Part shown: positions 49,953 to 57,691 of the stretch, in pieces
Layout of the letters: every line of letters begins with the position of its first letter
Position numbering within the stretch: the stretch's first letter is position 1
NCBI RefSeq assembly: GCF_021228125.1
Contig: NZ_JAJQQS010000015.1
Span: 62,001-126,000 of the forward strand
Reading direction: 5' to 3'
From: Streptomyces albireticuli
GTDB lineage: Bacteria > Actinomycetota > Actinomycetes > Streptomycetales > Streptomycetaceae
DNA length: 64,000 nucleotides
Position numbers and translations under genes: made by a program
The notes under the pieces: model-generated
The model's database searches: none
What the model was told of the DNA's origin: nothing
What the model saw: the letters and a program-made list of their open reading frames with translations, nothing else

Positions 49953-52085
49953 TCAGGGGAAGGGGTGCGGGGCCGGGTTGAGGTCCCCGGGCAGCAGGTC
50001 GCGGTCGCGCAGCCCGGCCTCGCGCAGCGCCGTCCGCGTCCGCGGCATGTGGAGCGCCCGCTGCCGCCGCCATCCGAAGTCGATGGGGAGCAGCCCCGGC
50101 ACGATCACGGAGACCGTGTGCAGGCCCAGGTCGCGCTGTTCGGGCAGCGTCTGGTCGACGACGACCACGTCGAACCCCGCGTCCGCCACCGCCGCCACGC
50201 ACCGCTCGACGTCGTCCCTGAGGTCGCCCGAGGCGGGCAGCGTCCGGGTGCCGGGCCCGTACAGCTCCGCCATCGAGCGCTTCGGCCCCCGCTCCTCCAG
50301 GAGGAACGCGGCGTGCCCGGCCATCTCGGGGAGGCCGTAGACCAGCGGGTGGTCGTGCAGCGCCAGGACCTTGTCGAAGTCGGCGGCCATGGCGCGCAGC
50401 CGCTCCCCGTCGCGCTCGGCCCGGCCGCGGATGTTCACCGCGTCGGTGGCGATCTCGCACAGCCCGCCGGCGAGCGCCGCCTCCGGGTCGAGGCCCGCGC
50501 CCGCGCCGAAGCACATCGTGCCGAGACCGCCGTCGGGCCGGACGGCGACCGCCGTCACCACCGGCACCGGGAAGGTGACCCGGGTGTCGAAGAACCGCGC
50601 CTCGTAGCCGTACATCGCCAGCCGGTCCACCATCTGCCGCGTCCGGGGGTCGGCGCTGGTCCGCGGGTCGATCTCGGGGAGCGCCGCCCGGCCGTACCAG
50701 GCCAGCAGGAACGCGTCGCGCTCGACGACCTCCATCAGCCCGAAGTAGACGGCCTCCTCCAGCGAGCCGCCCGAGGCGCAGCCGTTGGAGCTCTCCTGCA
50801 CGAAACGGTTCTCCAGACCCGGGGTGCCGTAGTACGTGAGGATCTCCGGGACCAGCAGCGGGCGGCGGTCCCGCAGCGAGTACCCCCACACCCAGGGGAT
50901 CTCCCGGCCGGGCGTGAAGGGGGTGACCCGGGGGTCGGCGGCGTGGAACTCCGGCGGGTACAGGCCGCACTCGCGGGGGTCGACGGCCGCCTCGCCCCGG
51001 GCCCGCAGGGCGTCGAGGGAGGCCCGCACCCAGGTCGTCCGGCCCCGGGCGCGCATGCCCGCCGCCCGTTCGAGGCCCTCCAGGACGCCGATCCGGGCGC
51101 TGTCCGCGTACGAGTCGGCGTGGCCGCCCCAGAACGTCTCGCGCAGGTACTCGCCCGAGCGCAGCTCGAAGCAGCCGACCGTCGCCGACGTCGTCGCCGA
51201 TGCCACGTCGTGCACCACACCGGGGCCGAGGGCGCCGCAGACCGGATTGGCGAACGCCTCCGTCGGCAGGTCGTACGCGCCGATCCCGCGCACCCGGAAC
51301 GAGCCGGGCCGGTGCTCGGGCGCGGGCCGCAGCGTGAGCGTCGCGGCCCGGGCGCTGTCGGGGACGCGGCGCCCGCAGTCCGGGCACTCGGCGTCCGGGA
51401 CGAGCGGGTGGCTGCCGACGCGCAGGGTCTCCAGATCGACGAGGTGGACGGCGGGGTAGGGACCGCGGGCGCCGGCCGCGCCGCCCGCGCCGGTGCGGCG
51501 GGTGCCCCGGGTCCCGTCGGCCGCGTTGCCTTCCGTGGCCGTGGCCGTGGCCGTGGCCGTGCCGCCTTCTATGGTCGTGTCCGCAGCCGTGGCCGCTTCA
51601 CGCGCCCTTCCGGCCTCCCGCTCCTGACGAGCCGTCACCAGCGCGGCGATCGCGTCGGCCAGGAAGGGCAGGGCGTACGGCGGCCCGCCCGCGGCCCTGG
51701 TGCCGGAACCCAGCTCCAGCGCGTCGCGCAGCGCCCGGCCGCGCACCGACTGCCAGCGGCGGGCCAGGCACCGGGGGCACGGCCGGAGGGCTTCCCCTTC
51801 CGCCCCGGCCACCCCTTCCGCACCGGCGCGGGGGAACGGCCCGACGAGCGCGTGATGCCCGTAGAGCTGTACGCGCGTCCGGGACCCGGGCCCGGACGAG
51901 GGGCCCTGGGACAGCTCGTCCCGGAAGCCGAGCGCCGTGACCTCGACGGGCCCGGGCGCGACGGGGGAGTCGCGCAGCAGGGCGGTCAGGTCCCGGCACA
52001 CGCGCTCCCACTCGGGGGCCGTGCCCGGCGCGGAGCTCGTTGTCTCGGTGGCCTCATCGGTCTCAGCGGGCACGGGACGCCCCAC
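49953..52085 (-). CDS. YcaO-domain azoline-forming cyclodehydratase 2
   Basis: This 710-residue paralogue of the YcaO at 39288 has the same layout. The N-terminal zinc-like Cys pairs are CPRCLARRW and ECPDCGRR. The ATP-binding motifs are ADSARIGVLEGLERAAG and ESSNGCASGGSLEEAV with VVERDAF. The same PHPFP C-terminus is present. An Ala/Thr/Gly-rich linker of about 45 residues (near 165-215) is unique to this copy. The GTG at 52085 overlaps the E1-like gene by 23 nt, suggesting a functional complex with that leader-binding protein. It probably cyclises a different subset of core residues from YcaO 1, which is inference. Confidence 0.93.
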   Translation of the reverse strand: MGRPVPAETDEATETTSSAPGTAPEWERVCRDLTALLRDSPVAPGPVEVTALGFRDELSQGPSSGPGSRTRVQLYGHHALVGPFPRAGAEGVAGAEGEALRPCPRCLARRWQSVRGRALRDALELGSGTRAAGGPPYALPFLADAIAALVTARQEREAGRAREAATAADTTIEGGTATATATATEGNAADGTRGTRRTGAGGAAGARGPYPAVHLVDLETLRVGSHPLVPDAECPDCGRRVPDSARAATLTLRPAPEHRPGSFRVRGIGAYDLPTEAFANPVCGALGPGVVHDVASATTSATVGCFELRSGEYLRETFWGGHADSYADSARIGVLEGLERAAGMRARGRTTWVRASLDALRARGEAAVDPRECGLYPPEFHAADPRVTPFTPGREIPWVWGYSLRDRRPLLVPEILTYYGTPGLENRFVQESSNGCASGGSLEEAVYFGLMEVVERDAFLLAWYGRAALPEIDPRTSADPRTRQMVDRLAMYGYEARFFDTRVTFPVPVVTAVAVRPDGGLGTMCFGAGAGLDPEAALAGGLCEIATDAVNIRGRAERDGERLRAMAADFDKVLALHDHPLVYGLPEMAGHAAFLLEERGPKRSMAELYGPGTRTLPASGDLRDDVERCVAAVADAGFDVVVVDQTLPEQRDLGLHTVSVIVPGLLPIDFGWRRQRALHMPRTRTALREAGLRDRDLLPGDLNPAPHPFP

Positions 52086-54348
52086 CGGTGTGCTCGCCGC
52101 CGCCCGGGCGCGCGTCCTCGCGGGTGAGGAGCACCCGCACCGTGCTGATGCCGCCGGCCAGGAGATCGGCCGAGTCCGTGGGCACCACCAGCGCCTCGCG
52201 CCCCGCCGCGCGCAGCCGTTCGAGGATCGCCGGGTACGACGTGGCCTCGCCCACGCGGGCGTCGCTCGTGCCGGTGACCGCGAGGGCCGCCGGGTCCAGG
52301 TCGCCCAGCAGCGGGTCCCCGAGGTCGACGGGCGGCTCGCCCCGCCCGGCGAGCTCCCGGCCGAGCTGCTCCTGCCCCAGCAGGTCGCGCAGCGCCCCGG
52401 CCGCGGCCCGCCGCCGGTCGGTCTCGCCGGCCACGGCCCAGATCCGCTCGCCGGTACGGGGGAGGAGGGCGCGGGCGAGCAGCACGTGCGCGGAGGAGCG
52501 GGCCGGCTCGCCGAGGTCGAGGAGCTCGCACTCCACGCCGAGGTTGCGGGCCGAGCTCAGCAGGAAGGTGAGCTCCGGGTCGTCCCCGAAACCCTCCGGC
52601 GCCACCGGGGCCGCCCCGCCGGTGCCGCGTACCGCGCGCTCCAGCGCGTCGTGGCACAGGGCGGAGAGCAGGCCGCGCGCCGTGGCCTCGGCGGCCGTAC
52701 GGCCCGCGCCCGTGCCCGCGGTGGTCCGTGTGTGGACCCCGTCGCGGTTGTACGGGCCGAAGGTGCGCACCGCGCCGGCCGGCACCAGCACCGGCTCGCC
52801 GTCGGCCAGCGAGGTGGCCCGTACCCACGCGGCGGGTTCGACGGCGTCGGCGGCGAGGCCGCTCGCGACGGTCAGCGCGGCGGCGGCCACGGCGCGGGTG
52901 TCCCGGCGGGCGTCGTCGAGCGCCTCCCCGGTGAGGACGCCGCGCAGCGGGACGACGTGCTCGGTGTAGGCGCCCGCGGCCGCGTTCAGGGCCGTCAGCC
53001 GGGCTCCCGCGACGGTGTGGACGTCGAAGGCGGCGATGTTCCGGTGCCCGGAGTGGCCGGTGGGCAGGCTGACGGTGCCGACCTTCAGCGGGGTCTGGGT
53101 CCAGGGCTCGTCCGTGAACTTCTCGAAGACGCCCGTGTGCGGGCGGATCAGGATCTGCCGGCTGTTGAGCTCGGCGAGCAGCGCCTCGGTGTCGGGAGCG
53201 GCGGCGGTGCCGCCGGCGGGCCCGGGCTCCTCCGGCGCGGGGGCCGCGGCGGGCTCCGCCGTCCCGGCGGCCGCCAGGTCCCGGCAGAACGGGCAGCGGG
53301 GGTGCGGCAGCAGCGGCTCCGCGACGACGTCGAAGGACTCGGTGTCCTGGACGATCACCTGGCCGCGGGTCTCGGCGGGCAGCGCGCCCGTGGTGAGGCG
53401 GAAGACCTCGTACCCGAGGAGGTTGCCGATCATCGCGGAGAGACCGCGGCCGGCCTCCCGGCCCGTCGGCCCGTCGGTGGCCGGCAGGCAGATGCCGCTC
53501 CAGAGATCGGCCGCCGCCGCGGCGTCGCCGTGGGCGCCGAGCCGCAGCACCGCGCAGGCCCAGCAGCCGGCGGTGCCGGGCGTCATCAGCGGGCCGACCA
53601 CGGCGCGGTCGCCGAACAGGGCCGCCGGTATCAGGGACGTGCCCTCGGGCACCCCGGCCTCCACCAGCCGGAAGAGCCGCCGCGCGCCCTCGCGGCCGCC
53701 GGTGACCACGACGACGTCGTACCCCGCCAGGTCGCTCCAGCGCACCGGGCCGTCGGCCGCGATCGTCTCCAGGGTGACGGGGCAGCCCTCGGCGGCGAGC
53801 GCGGTGGCCTCGGCCCGTACCTCGCCGAATCGATTCTCCGGGGTGTCCAGACCCGGCAGGTGGCCGACGGCGGCACTGCCGTTGCGGACCAGGCCGAGGA
53901 CGCACCAGCGGGCGGTCAGGTCGTCGCCGACGACCGCGACCCGGGTGGTGCGGAACTCCTGGAAGCGCCGTGCCGCGTCGTCGGCGTAGTGGTCGACATA
54001 GGCGATCTGCGGGGCGAAGCGCTCCACGACCGCGGGGGCCACCGGAAAAGCCGACGGACCGTCCGGTACGGGGGTGTCACGGGCGAACTCACGCTCGTAC
54101 AGCGTCCGGACCAGACGGCCGACCATGGCCCGCTGGGCCTCGCCGAGCCCCTCGCAGAGATCGGCGACCCGGTGCTCACCGTTCAGGTGCGGGACCAGCA
54201 GAGTGGCGAAACGGTATCCGGACCTGGAATTGAGATGGAACCCGCCGTGCGCGTTGTGGAACAGCACTCCGTCCGGAGTCTCCGTGAAGAGTACGTCCCG
54301 GCGGATCCGGGGCCGGGTCTCGGCAATCGCTTCGTAGGCTTCCAGCAT
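52063..54348 (-). CDS. E1/ThiF-like TOMM leader-peptide-binding protein
   Basis: This 761-residue protein is the partner that presents the precursor to YcaO. Residues of about 1-90 form a winged-helix, RRE/PqqD-like region (GVLFHNAHGGFHLNSRSGYR, ATLLVPHLNGEHRVADL). A degenerate ThiF Rossmann region follows (TRVAVVGDDLTARWCVLGL, near residue 125). Zinc-type Cys pairs are GCWACAVLR and HPRCPFCRDL. The C-terminal half (about 370-760) resembles the divergent YcaO/cyclodehydratase-like region. The ATG at 54348 has GAGG 10 nt upstream; GTG 54357 is the alternative. It lies 33 nt after the SARP stop. It would be the hub that brings the acidic leader to both YcaO enzymes. Confidence 0.88.
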   Translation of the reverse strand: MLEAYEAIAETRPRIRRDVLFTETPDGVLFHNAHGGFHLNSRSGYRFATLLVPHLNGEHRVADLCEGLGEAQRAMVGRLVRTLYEREFARDTPVPDGPSAFPVAPAVVERFAPQIAYVDHYADDAARRFQEFRTTRVAVVGDDLTARWCVLGLVRNGSAAVGHLPGLDTPENRFGEVRAEATALAAEGCPVTLETIAADGPVRWSDLAGYDVVVVTGGREGARRLFRLVEAGVPEGTSLIPAALFGDRAVVGPLMTPGTAGCWACAVLRLGAHGDAAAAADLWSGICLPATDGPTGREAGRGLSAMIGNLLGYEVFRLTTGALPAETRGQVIVQDTESFDVVAEPLLPHPRCPFCRDLAAAGTAEPAAAPAPEEPGPAGGTAAAPDTEALLAELNSRQILIRPHTGVFEKFTDEPWTQTPLKVGTVSLPTGHSGHRNIAAFDVHTVAGARLTALNAAAGAYTEHVVPLRGVLTGEALDDARRDTRAVAAAALTVASGLAADAVEPAAWVRATSLADGEPVLVPAGAVRTFGPYNRDGVHTRTTAGTGAGRTAAEATARGLLSALCHDALERAVRGTGGAAPVAPEGFGDDPELTFLLSSARNLGVECELLDLGEPARSSAHVLLARALLPRTGERIWAVAGETDRRRAAAGALRDLLGQEQLGRELAGRGEPPVDLGDPLLGDLDPAALAVTGTSDARVGEATSYPAILERLRAAGREALVVPTDSADLLAGGISTVRVLLTREDARPGGGEHTGGASRAR

Positions 54349-54381
54349 GAGTTTCACACCTCGTGAAGGAGACGGATGAAT

Positions 54382-56190
54382 TCAGTGGCGCGTCGTCAGC
54401 GCGGGCGGACCGGCCTGATATCCGGTGGCCCGGCGGGCGAAATTCCGGAGCAGTTCGTGCATGTGGTAACGACCGGCGGGCCCTTCTTCGAGCAGGCTCA
54501 CGTCCACCAGCCGTTCCAGGAGTTCCTCGGCCAGTGAGGGGACCACTCCCAGCAGGCCGGCCGTGCCGGTCACCGAGAGCCGTTCCGTAGGGGAGGCGCC
54601 GACGCGCAGGAAGGCGTCGGCCAGCCGGGGGTCGAGCCTGTCCAGCGCGTCGGTGAACGCCCTGGGCACCGACAGGCGGGGGTCGTCGGGCAGGGACAGC
54701 CGGGCGACGGGGTCCTCGCGCAGCCAGGCCACGCAGTCGGCCACCGACAGGCGCGGCCGGGTGAGCAGACGCGCCGCCATGATCCGCAGGGCGAACGGGA
54801 AATGACCGCAGGCCGCCGCCAGCCGGTGGACCGCCTCGGGTTCCGCTTCGGCGCGGCCGTCGCCGAGGACGGCCGCCAGCAGCCGGAACGACTCCTCCTC
54901 GGTGAGGGTGCCGAGGCGGTGGGCCCAGCCGCCGTGCGCCGCGAGGAGCCCGGCGAGCCCGAGCCTGCTGGTGACGAGCACGGCGCCGCCCGCCCCGGCC
55001 GGCAGCAGCGGCCGCACCTGGTCGGCGCCGGTCGCGTCGTCCAGGACGAGCAGCCTCCGCGGCCCGGCCCCGGGCGCGGCGCGGGGGTCGTCCCCGGCAT
55101 GGTGCCGGAGCTCGGCCGCCACCTCCGCCGGAGCCCTCGGCGTACCGTCGTCGCGCGTCATCCGCGCGGTCAGCAGGCCGTCGGGAAAGGCGTGCCCGAC
55201 CTGCCGCGCGGTGTGCAGGGCGAGCGCGGTCTTGCCGATGCCGGGCGCGCCGGAGAGCACCACGATGGTGGGCCCCGAGCGGTCGGCGGTGAGCCGGCGG
55301 GCGATCGCGTCGCCGTCGGCCGCCCGGCCGGTGAAGCACGACACGGCGGCGAGGGGGGAGGGCGCCGGGGGGCGCCCCGCCGCCGTGTCGGCGTAGGGGG
55401 GTGCGAGGACGGGAGCGGCCGGGGCGGGCCCGCCGCCCTCCCGGCGCGGCCCGATGTCGTCACCGCGCAGGATGCTCAGTTCGAGCCGCCGCAGAGCCGG
55501 TCCGGGGTCCACGCCCAGCTCCTCCTGGAGGTACCGCTTGACCTCGCGGTACTCGGCGAGGGCGTCGGCCTGCCGGCCCGTGCGGTAGAGCGCCTCGATG
55601 AGTTGCTCGCGGAACCGCTCGTGCCCGGGGTGGGCCCGGACGACCGTCCACAGCTCGACCAGCGCCTGGCCGCAGCGGCCCAGCGCGAGCTCGATGTCGC
55701 AGGCCCGCTCGACCGTCCGCAGCCGCTCCTCGACGAGCCGGGGCATCTCGTCCCGGCGCAGGAGGTCCGACGGGACGTTGGTCAGCAACGGCCCCTGCCA
55801 CAGCGACAGCGCCTCCTTGAGGAGGCACAGTTCCGCTTCCGGATCCCGCTCGGCCTGTGCCTTCGCCCGCAGTTCGCGGAAGTCGGCGAGGTCCAGGGAC
55901 CCCGGCTCCACCGCGATGCGGTAACCGCCCGGCACGGACTCGATCACCGCGTCGGACAGCCCGTACTTCGGGAACGTCTTCCGCAGCCGCAGCACACAGG
56001 CGTGCAGCGCCGCCTTCGCCGAGGAGGGTTCCTCGTCGCCCCAGATCGCCCGCCGCAGGAACCCCACCGACACCACGCTGCCGGGCCGCAGCAGCAGCGC
56101 GGCCAGCAGGACGGTGGGTTTCGACGGGGGGAGTACGACCACCTCGGAGCCGTCGGCGATCCGCAAAGGGCCGAGAATCTGAAAGCGCAT
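54382..56190 (-). CDS. AfsR/SARP-family transcriptional regulator with NB-ARC domain
   Basis: This 602-residue SARP activator starts the cluster operon. An OmpR-like winged helix-turn-helix covers residues 1-95, a bacterial transcriptional-activation (BTAD) domain about 95-250, and an NB-ARC ATPase about 285-560 with an intact Walker A (LSGAPGIGKTALALH) and LLVLDDATGADQV as Walker B. The ATG at 56190 has GGAGGTG about 8 nt upstream. Its stop is 33 nt from the E1-like start, so it is cotranscribed with, and likely self-activates, the biosynthetic genes. It may also bind upstream of the precursor. It is divergent from an XRE regulator at 56492. Confidence 0.93.
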   Translation of the reverse strand: MRFQILGPLRIADGSEVVVLPPSKPTVLLAALLLRPGSVVSVGFLRRAIWGDEEPSSAKAALHACVLRLRKTFPKYGLSDAVIESVPGGYRIAVEPGSLDLADFRELRAKAQAERDPEAELCLLKEALSLWQGPLLTNVPSDLLRRDEMPRLVEERLRTVERACDIELALGRCGQALVELWTVVRAHPGHERFREQLIEALYRTGRQADALAEYREVKRYLQEELGVDPGPALRRLELSILRGDDIGPRREGGGPAPAAPVLAPPYADTAAGRPPAPSPLAAVSCFTGRAADGDAIARRLTADRSGPTIVVLSGAPGIGKTALALHTARQVGHAFPDGLLTARMTRDDGTPRAPAEVAAELRHHAGDDPRAAPGAGPRRLLVLDDATGADQVRPLLPAGAGGAVLVTSRLGLAGLLAAHGGWAHRLGTLTEEESFRLLAAVLGDGRAEAEPEAVHRLAAACGHFPFALRIMAARLLTRPRLSVADCVAWLREDPVARLSLPDDPRLSVPRAFTDALDRLDPRLADAFLRVGASPTERLSVTGTAGLLGVVPSLAEELLERLVDVSLLEEGPAGRYHMHELLRNFARRATGYQAGPPALTTRH

Positions 56191-56215
56191 ATTCTGACAC
56201 CTCCAACGAATCCTT

Positions 56216-56227
56216 ATGGGTTCCCAT
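56216..56227. promoter_or_regulatory. Short dyad between SARP and XRE genes
   Basis: ATGGG-TT-CCCAT lies 26 nt upstream of the SARP start, within the 301-nt divergent intergenic region 56191-56491. The rest of that region is AT-richer around 56350-56400 and must hold both promoters. No firm boxes were assigned. Confidence 0.4.
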
Positions 56228-56491
56228 CCATGGGCGCACGGCATCGGGCAACGCGGACCGTTCGGGGCCGCGCCGCCTTCTTCGCCCTCAGAGTCTGCAA
56301 CAGGAAATCCGTCACTCGCAGTGTCGTGAGTTCCAGTGCGGGGGCCGTCGGAAGGGGCCCGGAATCAAATCAATCGTTAAACAACTCAACGGGCATTGTT
56401 CGGGAGTTGGACCGGACTGGTCAGCGCCGCCCGGATCCGGTAGAAACGGGCATGGCAAATGATCAGTTAAAGCCGGGGGAGAGATCCGAAG

Positions 56492-57430
56492 GTGAAACAG
56501 GACCAAAGTCCCGAGTCGCCGACGCGGCCGGGGTCCGCCCTGTCCGCCGCGCGCGCCCTGTCCGTTCCGCCGGCCTCGGCTCCGTCCGTCCCGCCCGTCC
56601 CGCCCGTCCCGCCGGCGGGCGGACAGTCCGTCAGCCGGCTGCTGCGCGCCTGGCGGGAACGCGTCGACCGCCGCCGGATACCCGAGCTGCGCGTCTGGGG
56701 GCACCGCGCGGGCTCACGGATGTCCCAGGCCGACGTCGCCCGGCTGACCGGCGTCAGCGAGGGTTGGTACCGGGCGCTGGAGACCGGCGCCCCCCGGGAG
56801 TTCTCGGACGCCTTCCTGCTGCGGGTGGCTCAGGCGCTGCGGCTCAGTGAGACCGAGACCCTCACCCTCTTCCTCGGCGTCTCCGGCCGCCGCCCGCCCG
56901 TGAGCGGCGCGCACCGGGCCGGGACCGCCGTGGACCCGGCGACCGCGACCCTCCTCGAACACCAGGCCCCGTACCCGGCCTACGTCTCCGACGACGCCTG
57001 GAACATCGTCGCCGCCAACGCCCCCATGACCGAGTGGTTCCCCTTCACCCTCGGCCCGCAGCCCAACCTGATGCGCTGGGCGCTGACCTCGGCCGAGGCC
57101 CGGGAACAGATCCTGGGCTGGGAGGACACCTGCGCCCGCATCTACCTGCCGATGCTGCGCGTCGCCAGCCACCGGGCCCCGCGGAACGCCCAGATCCAGG
57201 CCCTGATCGCGGACATCCTCGCGGCCAACGGCACCTGCCGCCGCATCTGGGCCGAACAGCACGCCGTCGTCGAACACCCCGGCGGCCACCGCCTCCGGCT
57301 CCGGCTGCCCTGCCACGGCGGCACGGACGTCCAGGTCACCAGCCACGTCCTCGTCCCCGCCGAACAGCCGGACCTGCGCTTCGTGGTCGTGACCACGCTC
57401 GGCGGGACGGCACCGGAGCCACGGGCGTAG
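56492..57430 (+). CDS. XRE-family regulator with MmyB-like ligand-binding domain
   Basis: This 312-residue regulator has a Pro-rich N-terminal tail (residues 1-45), a Cro/C1-type helix-turn-helix (about 65-120; SQADVARLTGVSEGWYRALE), and a PAS-like MmyB region (about 145-300; YPAYVSDDAWNIVAANAPMT). MmyB-type proteins are linked to control of antibiotic genes and fatty-acid binding. The GTG at 56492 has GGGGAG about 9 nt upstream. It is divergent from the SARP gene of the RiPP cluster and may mark its edge or regulate it. Confidence 0.9.
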   Translation: MKQDQSPESPTRPGSALSAARALSVPPASAPSVPPVPPVPPAGGQSVSRLLRAWRERVDRRRIPELRVWGHRAGSRMSQADVARLTGVSEGWYRALETGAPREFSDAFLLRVAQALRLSETETLTLFLGVSGRRPPVSGAHRAGTAVDPATATLLEHQAPYPAYVSDDAWNIVAANAPMTEWFPFTLGPQPNLMRWALTSAEAREQILGWEDTCARIYLPMLRVASHRAPRNAQIQALIADILAANGTCRRIWAEQHAVVEHPGGHRLRLRLPCHGGTDVQVTSHVLVPAEQPDLRFVVVTTLGGTAPEPRA

Positions 57431-57691
57431 CCACCGCACGGCCCGGGCCACGCGCGCGACGGCCCCGGGGCCGGGGCGCTCGGCGGGCCCCGGACTCCGG
57501 ACCGCGGCCCTTCGGAGGCCGTGGACGTACCGGCCCGCACCCTCCGGCCCTCCGGCGGCACGCCCGCCGTGCCGGGCGCGGCACACCGGCCGTATCCGGC
57601 GGCCGTCCTTCCGTCTTCAAGCCGCACGGAGCGGCCGCCATACTGGACGGGCCGGGGGATGCACGCGACGCGACGGGGGCGGCGGCGAGGG

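Noticed and set aside
39019..54348. Classification as a thiopeptide cluster
   Set aside because: The leader is thiopeptide-like, but only one SpaB_C-type protein is present, with elimination-type residues, so no pyridine synthase could be supported.
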